From: Bacteroidales bacterium
GTDB taxonomy: Bacteria; Bacteroidota; Bacteroidia; Bacteroidales; P3
DNA length: 64,000 bases
NCBI GenBank assembly: GCA_022482545.1
Contig: JAKVOZ010000004.1
Span: forward strand, 62,001-126,000
Reading direction: 5' to 3'
How positions within the stretch are numbered: position 1 is the first letter of the stretch; the number at the start of each line of letters is the position of its first letter. The position numbers and the translations under genes are program-made. Below, one piece after another: positions 54,178 to 62,905 of this stretch. A model generated the notes under the pieces. That model was not told the DNA's origin. It ran no database searches and saw only the letters and a list, made by a program, of their open reading frames with translations.

Positions 54178-56751
54178 CACCTTTTTCTTATATATTGGAT
54201 AACCTATTGCGCCAACAAGCAACAATATCATTATTATTGAACCTATTAAATCAATAACACTGCCTTTTTTAAGCGTATCTGATTGACAACGAAACTCTAT
54301 CGTATGATTTCCTTTCGGTACATATAGCCCACGAAGAATATAGTTAGCACAAAAATGAGGTACTTCCTTACCATCAATGTAAGCATGCCAAGACTCTTTA
54401 TAATAAATCTCAGAGAATATTGCTATCTGGTCAGTTGTTGAACTTGTCTTATATACCAAATAACCAGGATTATTGTTTGGTTGAGCAACAAAGTTTATCT
54501 TTGCTGAAGTATCTATTGAAGAAGGAGTATGAACAATATTCTTAAACTCTTGATTAACAATAGCCGTTTGCTTAGGATTAAATCCATCTAAGCCAAGTAT
54601 TTCTTCATTTGCATCTTTTGCCCATTTTATATCTTTAACAAACCATGCAGCACCTAATGCTTCTGGATTTTCTACCACAACACCATCATTCAAAGGCAAG
54701 ATAACATATTTTGTATCTAACATATTTAGTATTGCAAAGTTAGGAGCGTTAATCTGTTGTTGGTATTGGAAATAGAATTGACGCAAAGGATTATTTTTTA
54801 TTGAACTTGTATCATTAACATCTTTTGCTTTATATGAAGGATTGCCAAGATAAAAATCAATAATATCTTGATATCTTTGAAGTTTAACTGCACTATATCC
54901 ACCAACAGAAGGAAAGAAATAAGACGTTGAAGCATCGTTGAAAGTATTTACAGCCAAATTATAAACACGATAATGTGTAATATTTTTGTTAGTTACCGTT
55001 GTTTGAATTTGTTGTTCTGCCTGTGTTGGATAAATCATTGTCTCACTCTTACTCTTAAAGTTTGTATCATTAACATATCTTTTATCAACTCCCCAAAGGT
55101 CAATGATTGATGCCAAACCAATAATACATATAACAATAATAGGTTTTTTGATTTTCTGTTTTGAATATAAGAATAGAGTAAGAAAAGCAATAGCAATATA
55201 AATAAAACTACGCCAACAATCGCTTGTAAATGCTTCTTGTCTATCATCTTGAAGTGCTTGAATGAAACTATCACCTAAAAGATTTTTAAACATAGCGTCA
55301 TGGCTACTTGAAAAGTCATTAAACATTGTTGGAGCAATAGCACAAAGTAATGTGAAACCTCCAATGATTATACCACTAATATATAATGATTTTGTTTTCT
55401 TTTTAGTGTCTTGACTTTCAATAAACGCTTTCAAACCAAGAAAAGCAGTGATACATAACGTAACATTAGCAATAACAAGTGCCATTGCAGGAGTACGGAA
55501 CTTGTTGTAAAGAGGTAAATGATAGAAGAGCCACCCATTTAATGCCATAAAATTGTTTCCCCAACTAAGGAAGATAGACAAAACTGTTGCTACTAATAAC
55601 CACCAACGCCATTTGTTGTCAAGCAAAATAAAACCTATCAAAGAAAGAAAGACAACAATAGCACCAAAATAAACAGGACCAGCAGTAAATGGTTGTTCTC
55701 CAAAATACGTTGAGCCAAAATATTGATTAGCTACTTGTTGTACTTTATTTTCATCTTGTAGTATTGGCTTACTTACTTGAAATTCATTTATACGTCTTTT
55801 TGCTAATTTCTCCACACGGTTGTCGGCACTTCCTCCTCCTTTGTAATCTGGGATAAGTATTGTCATTGTTTCGCCTTTTCCGTAACTCCATTGATAAGCA
55901 TAGTCAATAGAAAGACCTTTATTAGTTGATTGATTTTGATTATTTTGATTATTGTTTGTTTGAGGTTTAACTGTTAGTTCTTTACCTCCACGCATAGTAT
56001 GTTCAACATATTCTTTATTTATCATAATATGCCCTATTGATGGAAGAAGTGCTATCACTACTCCAACAATAAGAAGTAAGAAACTCTTGCCAAAATGTTT
56101 AATCTCTTTGTCCTTAACAGCAAAGACAAGATAAGAAACACCTAAAACAATAGCGGTTAGCATTGTGTAGTATGTTATTTGAATATGATTGAAGTATATC
56201 TGTAATCCAAGACAGAAAGCAAACAAAGCCATACCAGTGAGATATTTCTTTTTAAACACAAGAATCATTCCAGCCAAAATAGGAGCAATCATAGCCATTG
56301 CCCATGCTTTGGTGATATGTCCAACGCCAATGATAATGATATTATATGAACCTAAACAATAGATAATACCAGAAAGGATAGCAAGCCAAGGATTAACTCC
56401 CATACTTATCATAAAGATATAAAAGCCAAGAGCCATAATAAACAAGATACCAGCGTTTAATCCAAAGTTAGAACCCAAAGTAAGCGTAGTACCAAAGAAG
56501 TTCATAACGTTGTTGTTGCTTGAACCATACATTTGATAAGCAGGCATACCACCAAACATTGAGTTAGACCATTCAGAATAATCTCCTGTTTGTTTGTGAT
56601 AATCAACAAGCGACTTGCTCATACCTTCAAACTGACTCATATCACTTTGTTGAAGTTGTTGATTTTTAAGTACTGGTGAAAAATAAATAAAACTAACAGC
56701 AATAAACACTACTACTGCAATAATGTGAGGTAAAATCTTCTTAATGTTCAT
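54151..56751 (-). CDS. YfhO-family membrane protein
   Basis: An 866-residue polytopic protein with about 13 transmembrane helices and two periplasmic domains. FKPSD-like regions include MSQFEGMSKSLVDYHK and SMFGGMPAYQMYG near residues 40-75, typical of YfhO/GT-C-like proteins. The C-terminal periplasmic part (IFSEIYYKESWHAYIDGKEV, LRGLYVPKGNHTIEF) is the conserved YfhO beta-domain, followed by a final helix. It is thought to glycosylate lipids or wall polymers using a lipid-linked sugar. The last residues, NTDKHSC, come from a dispersed repeat overlapping the stop. Confidence 0.88.
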   Translation of the reverse strand: MNIKKILPHIIAVVVFIAVSFIYFSPVLKNQQLQQSDMSQFEGMSKSLVDYHKQTGDYSEWSNSMFGGMPAYQMYGSSNNNVMNFFGTTLTLGSNFGLNAGILFIMALGFYIFMISMGVNPWLAILSGIIYCLGSYNIIIIGVGHITKAWAMAMIAPILAGMILVFKKKYLTGMALFAFCLGLQIYFNHIQITYYTMLTAIVLGVSYLVFAVKDKEIKHFGKSFLLLIVGVVIALLPSIGHIMINKEYVEHTMRGGKELTVKPQTNNNQNNQNQSTNKGLSIDYAYQWSYGKGETMTILIPDYKGGGSADNRVEKLAKRRINEFQVSKPILQDENKVQQVANQYFGSTYFGEQPFTAGPVYFGAIVVFLSLIGFILLDNKWRWWLLVATVLSIFLSWGNNFMALNGWLFYHLPLYNKFRTPAMALVIANVTLCITAFLGLKAFIESQDTKKKTKSLYISGIIIGGFTLLCAIAPTMFNDFSSSHDAMFKNLLGDSFIQALQDDRQEAFTSDCWRSFIYIAIAFLTLFLYSKQKIKKPIIVICIIGLASIIDLWGVDKRYVNDTNFKSKSETMIYPTQAEQQIQTTVTNKNITHYRVYNLAVNTFNDASTSYFFPSVGGYSAVKLQRYQDIIDFYLGNPSYKAKDVNDTSSIKNNPLRQFYFQYQQQINAPNFAILNMLDTKYVILPLNDGVVVENPEALGAAWFVKDIKWAKDANEEILGLDGFNPKQTAIVNQEFKNIVHTPSSIDTSAKINFVAQPNNNPGYLVYKTSSTTDQIAIFSEIYYKESWHAYIDGKEVPHFCANYILRGLYVPKGNHTIEFRCQSDTLKKGSVIDLIGSIIMILLLVGAIGYPIYKKKVANTDKHSC

Positions 56752-56890
56752 AATTATGATGTATTTTAATTAAAAATTTCAAATTGCAAAACTACAAAAA
56801 TATTATTTATTATTAATAATAATTGTATTATTTTTGAATTTTGAATAGTTATTAATTCATTAAGAGCGTTAATGATTCCTAAGGCATAAT

Positions 56891-56930
56891 CAACAAACAT
56901 TAGTCTGCGTTAGAAATAACACTGCTACGT
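56891..56930 (-). repeat. Dispersed 3'-end repeat, copy 3
   Basis: On the minus strand, TAACGCAGACTAATGTTTG followed by TTGATTATG matches the repeat at 47404-47431 at 23 of 28 positions. It lies just past the M16 protease stop. Confidence 0.6.
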
Positions 56931-56936
56931 TTATGG

Positions 56937-58181
56937 CTATATGTATTTTATTGTAGAAAGATTATCTTTAACAAATATTTCATTAGCGACCTTCAAAACA
57001 TCTACTGCTGTAACTTGATCAATCTCACGATATGTTTCTTTTATATCATCTATCCTATCATAATTTAGCAATGCCTTACCAATAGAAAGCATCTCGTTTT
57101 GATTAGAATCATATTGTATTGCTATCTGTCCTTTCAATTGTTCTTTAGCTCTTGCTAACGATGATTGAGTAAGACGTTTGTTAGCAAAGCTTTCCATCTC
57201 TTTTATTATCAATTGAAGCGTTTTGTCAATATATTTTTCGTCAGTACCAGCATAAACTTGAAATATTCCGCTATCACAATATGCAGTATAACTTGATTCC
57301 AAAGCATAAGTGAACCCATATCTTTCTCTAATGTGCATATTCAAAGCAGAATTCATCGCATTTGACCCAAGAATATTATTTAACAATGAGAAAGCAACTT
57401 TATTCTTATTCTTATAACTATATGCAATGTTGCCAACCATAAGATGTGCTTGATATGTATCTCGCTTCTCTTCTATATGTTGAGGCTTATAATTATATTT
57501 TGTATGTCTTTTTCTGTTAGCTAAATGTTCTGGAACAAGAGAAAAATACTTTTCGCATATACGTACCCATTTATTAAAATCAATATTGCCAACAGTTGAG
57601 ATAACTATAAGATTAGTGCAATAGTTTTTGTCAATAAAATCTTTCACTTGTTCAGAAGTAAATCCTTGTACTTTCTTTGGTGTTCCAAGAATCATTCTTC
57701 CCAATCCTGTATTACCAAAAACAAGTCGTTCAAAAGCATCAAAAATCAAATCTGCTGGCGAATCTTCATAGGAATTTATCTCATCAATGATAACGCTCTT
57801 TTCTTTCTCCAACTCTTTTGCTGGAAAAATAGAATTAAACAATATATCATAAAACAATTCTATTACTCTTTCATAATAGTTGTTTAGAAAAGTAGCATAA
57901 AGGCATGTTTCTTCTTTTGTTGTATAAGCATTCAACTCTCCTCCTACGCCATCTATACGTGAAAGTATTTGATATGAATGTCTTTTTTTTGTACCTTTAA
58001 ATATACAATGTTCAATAAAATGAGCCATACCATTCTCTTGTACTTTCTCATCTCTTGAACCAACATCAATAGTAACGCCACAATGTGCTACTTGTGAAGG
58101 TGTATAACGATAAACAAGCCTTATACCGTTTTTTAATGTATAAGTATAATAAGGATAAGTCGGTTTATCTTGAAATGACAT
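56937..58181 (-). CDS. M16-family zinc peptidase
   Basis: A 414-residue pitrilysin-type peptidase. The inverted zinc motif is HFIEHCIFKGT, with the third ligand downstream in the E-rich block VIIDEINSYEDSP. The substrate side has GGELNAYTTKEETCLYATF, and the C-terminal half repeats the fold without a metal site (YGFTYALESSYTAYCDSG). Members process peptides or signal sequences. I chose the ATG at 58181; a GTG at 58193 would add four residues. It overlaps the end of the HU/SPOR gene by 17 bases, so translation is coupled. Confidence 0.9.
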   Translation of the reverse strand: MSFQDKPTYPYYTYTLKNGIRLVYRYTPSQVAHCGVTIDVGSRDEKVQENGMAHFIEHCIFKGTKKRHSYQILSRIDGVGGELNAYTTKEETCLYATFLNNYYERVIELFYDILFNSIFPAKELEKEKSVIIDEINSYEDSPADLIFDAFERLVFGNTGLGRMILGTPKKVQGFTSEQVKDFIDKNYCTNLIVISTVGNIDFNKWVRICEKYFSLVPEHLANRKRHTKYNYKPQHIEEKRDTYQAHLMVGNIAYSYKNKNKVAFSLLNNILGSNAMNSALNMHIRERYGFTYALESSYTAYCDSGIFQVYAGTDEKYIDKTLQLIIKEMESFANKRLTQSSLARAKEQLKGQIAIQYDSNQNEMLSIGKALLNYDRIDDIKETYREIDQVTAVDVLKVANEIFVKDNLSTIKYI

Positions 58182-59754
58182 AATAATTGCCACCCATCTT
58201 ATTCATCATGCTTTGCATTAAATCATTTGCTTCTCTTAAAGTACGACGAGAACCATAACTAACATAATATATTGGTGAGCCACTCTTAATTTTTGATAAC
58301 ACATAACTATCATATCCCAAACTTTTTGCTTTTCTTGCTAAGTTTTCTGCTTGTGATTTGGTTCCAAAACTACCTCCAACAACATCAAAGCCTAATTTAG
58401 AATAGTTTTGCGTAAGAACAGGTGCATTATTATCAACTTTTACTACTGGTTGTTGATTTGGTTTAGTTTGTTTTTGTGTTTTATTCTTAGTGCTCTTATT
58501 ATTCTTTGCCGTCTTCTTTGCTATCTTTGCTCTTGGTTCTGGTGTTGGAATATTAGATTGCTGTCCTATGTATGGAGTTTGTTCTACTTCCGGAGCAACT
58601 GCTTGTTCTTGTGGTGTTTCTGTTGGTGTTATTGTTTGAGGCTTAATAACTTTTGTTGTCTTTGCCTCTTTCTTAACTGGAATATAATAACTTAATTTAT
58701 TCGTTATTGGCTCCAAGAACTTAACATTCTTTAATAATCCAAAGTAATGTGCACAGATAAAGCCTCCACATAACAATATTAACAAAACAATAATCCAAAA
58801 AACAATCAACCAACCTCTTCTTCTATTATTATGTCGTCTTGTTCTTTTCATTTGTGGTGGAACAATGCTCGGATTTTCTTTTTCTTTCTTATTTCTATCA
58901 ATAATCTCTTGTGCTTTCTTCCTTAATTCTTCTTGCTCAGACAACTCATTACGCTCAATATCTTCTACAATAATATTATCTTTTTGTTTTTCTGCTTCTT
59001 TTATTGTCTTTTCTGTCTTATCCTCACTTGGTGTTGAATCAATATTAACTTTTTGCGTAACTTCTTTTTCAGCAACTGGCTTTTCGACGTCTGTTTGTAT
59101 TGTTGCCTCTGTATGTCTTATTATTCTTGTTGTTGTTTCTGGCTCACTCTCTTGTATCTTTTCTTCTTCTTTTAGTTTTTGTATCTCTTCTATTCTTTGT
59201 TTTATATCTTTCTGTCTTTCTTCTTCTATTGCCATTTGCTTACCTTCTTCAACTTTTTCTACTTCTACTTTATTTTCAACAGCAATTTCTTTTTCTGGCT
59301 TTGTATGAACGAAATCTACTTTTTGATTTTGGTCAATATCAAACGTCTTTATGTTCTTCAATTCTCCAAGAGCAAAACTATCATCCATAAGATTTAAATT
59401 CTCTTCACTGGCAAAAACATACTCTCCTAATGTTCCTTTTGTTAGTTTGCCTAATTTACCTATTGTGTATGTTCTTCCTGAATCAATCTTTTCTTTTAAT
59501 GAAGATGAATATTGCTTAATCCATGTCAATGCAGTCTCTTCTGAAATGAACTCATGCTTTGCCATAAACTTAACAAAGTTCATATCATTCGTTTGTTCAA
59601 TAGTAAAAAGTACCTCTTTCTTTGGAGGTGTCATAGTATTTGTTAGTGTATTTATTGTAGCCGAATGACTTTTTATATAAAATGTTCCAAAACCTATCAA
59701 TTCTGCTTTATCATTATTCTTTAAATAATCATATAAGTTTTCTGCAACGTTCAT
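58165..59754 (-). CDS. HU-CCDC81-like N-terminus, transmembrane helix and SPOR domain
   Basis: A 529-residue bitopic protein. Residues 1-135 resemble the paired bacterial HU-CCDC81 domains (ELIGFGTFYIKSHSATIN, TYTIGKLGKLTKGTLGEY). A charged, glutamate- and lysine-rich linker with coiled-coil character spans about 150-300. One transmembrane helix (GWLIVFWIIVLLILLCGGF) lies near 315, then a proline/threonine- and lysine-rich periplasmic linker, and a C-terminal SPOR domain (VVGGSFGTKSQAENLARKAK) from about 450. It may connect the cytoplasm to septal peptidoglycan during division. Confidence 0.88.
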   Translation of the reverse strand: MNVAENLYDYLKNNDKAELIGFGTFYIKSHSATINTLTNTMTPPKKEVLFTIEQTNDMNFVKFMAKHEFISEETALTWIKQYSSSLKEKIDSGRTYTIGKLGKLTKGTLGEYVFASEENLNLMDDSFALGELKNIKTFDIDQNQKVDFVHTKPEKEIAVENKVEVEKVEEGKQMAIEEERQKDIKQRIEEIQKLKEEEKIQESEPETTTRIIRHTEATIQTDVEKPVAEKEVTQKVNIDSTPSEDKTEKTIKEAEKQKDNIIVEDIERNELSEQEELRKKAQEIIDRNKKEKENPSIVPPQMKRTRRHNNRRRGWLIVFWIIVLLILLCGGFICAHYFGLLKNVKFLEPITNKLSYYIPVKKEAKTTKVIKPQTITPTETPQEQAVAPEVEQTPYIGQQSNIPTPEPRAKIAKKTAKNNKSTKNKTQKQTKPNQQPVVKVDNNAPVLTQNYSKLGFDVVGGSFGTKSQAENLARKAKSLGYDSYVLSKIKSGSPIYYVSYGSRRTLREANDLMQSMMNKMGGNYYVISR

Positions 59755-59765
59755 AATATTATGTT

Positions 59766-60515
59766 TTATTTTATTATTTTATTTATATTCTCTAAATCTT
59801 GCGGAGTATCAACCCCTATTGTATCAATATTTGTTTCATTTACAATTATATTGTATCCATTTTCCAACCAACGAAGTTGTTCAAGTTTCTCTATTTGTTC
59901 AAGATTACTTTCTTTTAACTTTGTTATCTCATGCAAAACTTCTGCCCTATATCCATAAATGCCTATATGCTTATAATATCTTTTATCTTTAATTAATTCT
60001 TCTATTGTTTTCTCTCTATTAAAAGGTATAACACTACGCGAAAAATAAATAGCCCTTTTATTAGAACAAACAACCTTCACAACATTACTATCATTCACAT
60101 CTTCTTTCTTATCAATCGCTTTAACAAGAGTAACTATCTGTGAGTTTTTTTGTTCAAATCCTTCAACAACTTTCTCTATCTGCTCTTTCCTTATCAAAGG
60201 TTCATCGCCTTGAATGTTAATAACAATATCAAATCTCTCACCTTTATCTTCCAATATGCTTAATGCTTGATTGCAACGCTCCGTTCCACAACTCAAATCT
60301 TTGCTTGTCATTATCGCTTTTGCCCCTTTGCTTTGAACAAGGTTAAAGATTTTTTCATTATCTGTCGCAACATAAACCTGTGAAAAGATATTTGATTTCT
60401 CAACTGCATCATAAACCCACATTATCATCTCTTTTCCATTAATCAATGCTAATGGTTTGCCAGGAAATCTTGTACTTTCATATCTTGAAGGTATTATCGC
60501 AAGTAGTTTATTCAT
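59766..60515 (-). CDS. kdsB: 3-deoxy-manno-octulosonate cytidylyltransferase
   Basis: A 249-residue nucleotidyltransferase that activates Kdo as CMP-Kdo for lipid A core synthesis. LAIIPSRYESTRFPGKPLA is the diagnostic CTP-binding start; ATDNEKIF, TSKDLSCGTERC and NIQGDEPLI follow, and YYKHIGIYGYRAEVL is the family's sugar-binding block. The protein is of normal length. Its start codon overlaps the deoxynucleoside kinase stop by one base. Presence of kdsB shows the organism makes Kdo-containing LPS or LOS. Confidence 0.96.
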   Translation of the reverse strand: MNKLLAIIPSRYESTRFPGKPLALINGKEMIMWVYDAVEKSNIFSQVYVATDNEKIFNLVQSKGAKAIMTSKDLSCGTERCNQALSILEDKGERFDIVINIQGDEPLIRKEQIEKVVEGFEQKNSQIVTLVKAIDKKEDVNDSNVVKVVCSNKRAIYFSRSVIPFNREKTIEELIKDKRYYKHIGIYGYRAEVLHEITKLKESNLEQIEKLEQLRWLENGYNIIVNETNIDTIGVDTPQDLENINKIIK

Positions 60516-61126
60516 TAAAACAATCCATTTATTTCACCATTAACTTTTTCTATCACAACTCCCAAATCTTCTGGCTTATCTATGATATTTAAGTTATCAA
60601 CATCTATTATTAATTTCTTTCCAGTATATTGATTAATCCAATCATCATAACACTTATTCAACGTTGTAATATAATCCAAACGAATAGATGATTCATATTC
60701 TCTACCTCTTTTACTTATTTGATTGATAAGTGTTGGTACCGATGCTTTCAAATATATTAGCAAATCAGGCGATTTTACCAAAGTTATCATCAAATTAAAA
60801 AGCGAAAGATATGTTTGATAATCCCTTGTTACTAAAAGACCCATTGAATGTAGCGTTGGAGCAAATATATACGCATCTTCAAAAAGTGTCCTATCTTGAA
60901 TTATATTATCATATTGCCTACACGATTCAACAACACGAGAAAACCTTTTTTGAAGAAAGTATATCTGCAAATTGAATGCCCACCGTCTCATATCCTCATA
61001 AAAGTTTGTTATATAAGGATTATCTTCCATCTCTTCGTATAATGGTTGCCATGAAAAGTTCTTTGCTAACAAATTAGTCAAAGTTGTTTTACCACTGCCT
61101 ATATTTCCTGCTATTGCTACATACAT
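60515..61126 (-). CDS. Deoxynucleoside kinase
   Basis: A 203-residue P-loop kinase of the dCK/dGK family. The Walker A motif is IAGNIGSGKTTL, the catalytic base region is PLYEEMEDNPY, IQDRTLFEDAYIFA carries the DR motif typical of the family, and SKRGREYESSIRLDYI is the lid with arginines. It phosphorylates a deoxyribonucleoside for dNTP salvage. It is co-transcribed with kdsB. Confidence 0.9.
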   Translation of the reverse strand: MYVAIAGNIGSGKTTLTNLLAKNFSWQPLYEEMEDNPYITNFYEDMRRWAFNLQIYFLQKRFSRVVESCRQYDNIIQDRTLFEDAYIFAPTLHSMGLLVTRDYQTYLSLFNLMITLVKSPDLLIYLKASVPTLINQISKRGREYESSIRLDYITTLNKCYDDWINQYTGKKLIIDVDNLNIIDKPEDLGVVIEKVNGEINGLF

Positions 61127-61197
61127 AAGTATAGTTTTTGCCTTAATTTAAATTAAACAGCAAAAATACACAAATATTCCCAAACTGTGAAATATTT

Positions 61198-61224
61198 TTG
61201 TAATAAATGTAAATTTTATTACAA
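61198..61224 (-). terminator. AT-rich hairpin after the HU gene
   Basis: TTGTAATAAA (61198-61207) and TTTATTACAA (61215-61224) form a perfect 10-base-pair stem with a 7-base loop, 29 bases beyond the HU stop. No strong U-run follows on the minus strand, so termination efficiency is uncertain. Confidence 0.5.
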
Positions 61225-61252
61225 TTTTGTCTTAATTTACTTCAATAAATTC

Positions 61253-61645
61253 TTATTCCTTACTCTTTTTAAAACTCAAATCTTTCAATGCTTCTCTAAG
61301 TTTTTTGTCTGCTTTAAAGGTTACCCTACCGCCTTTGACCGTTATCTTTCTTATTTCATTAGGAGAATCCATTGCCTGACTTGTTATTGATGCGTTGAAT
61401 GTGCCAATCCCGTCAAGTTTAACGCTATTACCTTTTGCCAACTCAGATTTCAAGATAGCAGACAAACTTGCTATTGCTGCCAATGCGTCTGCCTGAGTAA
61501 GCGAACAAGATTCTTGTATTTGCTCAACAATCATTTCTGTTGTTGTATTATGATTTGTGTGTTTGCATGCGTAATATTTTTCAAACTCAACGCCTTGTTT
61601 GTTTTTAAATTTCTTTTTCCAAATTTTGTATCCTACTGTTCCCAT
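61253..61645 (-). CDS. HU-family DNA-binding protein
   Basis: A 130-residue HU-like protein with a N-terminal extension (YKIWKKKFKNKQGVEFEKYY) like other HU-HIG proteins. The helical dimer region MIVEQIQESCSLTQADALAA and the strand SVKLDGIGTFNASI are well kept; the C-terminal arm is basic (RKITVKGGRVTFKADKKLRE). It lies alone between the kinase gene and a divergent exported-protein gene. Upstream is a six-unit array of 12-base repeats with a 21-22-base period. Confidence 0.88.
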   Translation of the reverse strand: MGTVGYKIWKKKFKNKQGVEFEKYYACKHTNHNTTTEMIVEQIQESCSLTQADALAAIASLSAILKSELAKGNSVKLDGIGTFNASITSQAMDSPNEIRKITVKGGRVTFKADKKLREALKDLSFKKSKE

Positions 61646-61713
61646 AGTTCAATGTTTGTTTTTAATTAATTGTTTTATTGTAATATAACGTTAGAACGAA
61701 GTGTTTATTATAT

Positions 61714-61833
61714 CATAATGCCATTTTGTTAATAACATAATGCCATTCTATAAAAACATAATGCCATTTTGTTGCAACATAATGCCATTCTATCACTAAC
61801 ATAATGCCATTCTATTATTAACATAATGCCATT
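61714..61833. repeat. Six-unit array, CATAATGCCATT, 21-22-base period
   Basis: CATAATGCCATT starts at 61714, 61736, 61757, 61778, 61800 and 61822, giving spacings of 22, 21, 21, 22 and 22. Linkers vary in sequence. It lies between the HU gene (start 61645, minus) and the exported-protein gene (start 61913, plus), about 30 bases before the latter's promoter. Confidence 0.9.
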
Positions 61834-61863
61834 TTATTTTATTAGAATAAAAAACCAATCTTC

Positions 61864-61892
61864 TTGTTTATCATTTTATTTTACTATCTTTG
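61864..61892 (+). promoter_or_regulatory. Promoter of the exported-protein and hydE genes
   Basis: TTG (61864-61866), an 18-base spacer, then TATCTTTG (61885-61892), 20 bases before the start codon. It fits the Bacteroidota consensus. Confidence 0.7.
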
Positions 61893-61912
61893 CAAAAATA
61901 AATTAATAAGAT

Positions 61913-62905
61913 ATGAAAAGGGCAGTGTTATTCTTTTTATTCAGTATTATTACTCTTGGCTTTTGCTTTTGCCAACAAAGTAAGAATGATTGGGAATATG
62001 ATAATCTTAAAGGCAAAGTAAAAAGCATTAGAGTTATTCCTTATTATTTTTCAATGGAAAACAAAGGCGAAAGAATAAAGATAGAGGATTTTGGTTGTGA
62101 TTGTGAATGTGGAGAATTAGATGATGCTTTTTTTAATTTGTCTAACAAGAATTTGATTAGAACATTTATGTTTTTAAGAGATAGATGTTATAACTATATG
62201 AAATATTATGATACTTGTGGAAATCTTGTAAAGTATATAACCTTCATACAAGGTTCCTCATATAAAGACACTGCTATTGTAATAAAAGAAGATTCATCTT
62301 ATTTGGTTCTTGATAAGAATAATAATGTTATACAAGCAAGACAACCTAACACTTATTATCCTTGCTTATCTTATTCCTATGATAAGAGGAACAATATAAT
62401 AGAAATAAAAGACTCTAATATTGATATAACGTTTGAATATGACAGCAATAACAATCTTGTAAAAGCAAATATGAGTAATAGTGAGGGATATAATAAGGTT
62501 GCTTTATATAAATATGATAAGGAGAATAGATTAATTAAATTTAAGTCATATAATTTAAAAGATAATGAAGATGATATTAAAGCATCTTATCGTTATGATA
62601 GACAAGGAAGATTGATTAAAAAGAAATATAAATGTATTGAAGGCTCTTATACAGAAAAATATACTTATAAAAATAATAAACGTATACAAGCAATTTTATT
62701 TAATGATAGTGGTAATAGTTATATAACAGAATATGATGATAATAATAATGTGATTAAAGGAATAGATAATCAAGATATTTATAGTATTAATAAGTATGAT
62801 TATGATAAATATGGTAATTGGATAAAACAATATGTATTTAATATTGATAATAAAGTTCCAGAGTGTATTGAAATTATTGAAAGAAAGATAGAATATTATG
62901 AATAG
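61913..62905 (+). CDS. Exported protein with YD-like repeats
   Basis: A 330-residue protein with a signal peptide (VLFFLFSIITLGFCFC). Beyond a cysteine-rich stretch (DFGCDCECGELDD) it consists of repeated strands of the form YDxxNNxIxIK, YDSNNNLVKA, YDKENRLIKF, YDRQGRLIKK and YDKYGNWIK, related to RHS/YD repeats and likely a small beta-rich structure. Function is unknown; such proteins are common at Bacteroidota surfaces. Its end overlaps hydE by 8 bases, suggesting co-transcription, though a functional link is unlikely to follow from that alone. Confidence 0.8.
   Translation: MKRAVLFFLFSIITLGFCFCQQSKNDWEYDNLKGKVKSIRVIPYYFSMENKGERIKIEDFGCDCECGELDDAFFNLSNKNLIRTFMFLRDRCYNYMKYYDTCGNLVKYITFIQGSSYKDTAIVIKEDSSYLVLDKNNNVIQARQPNTYYPCLSYSYDKRNNIIEIKDSNIDITFEYDSNNNLVKANMSNSEGYNKVALYKYDKENRLIKFKSYNLKDNEDDIKASYRYDRQGRLIKKKYKCIEGSYTEKYTYKNNKRIQAILFNDSGNSYITEYDDNNNVIKGIDNQDIYSINKYDYDKYGNWIKQYVFNIDNKVPECIEIIERKIEYYE

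Noticed and set aside
58865-59308. Plus-strand frame of 147 codons rich in Ser, Phe and Cys
   Set aside because: Antisense to the charged linker of the HU/SPOR protein; composition is explained by the complementary strand.
61714-61833. Possible CRISPR array
   Set aside because: Units are 12 bases with 9-10-base linkers, far shorter than CRISPR repeats and spacers, and no cas gene is nearby.
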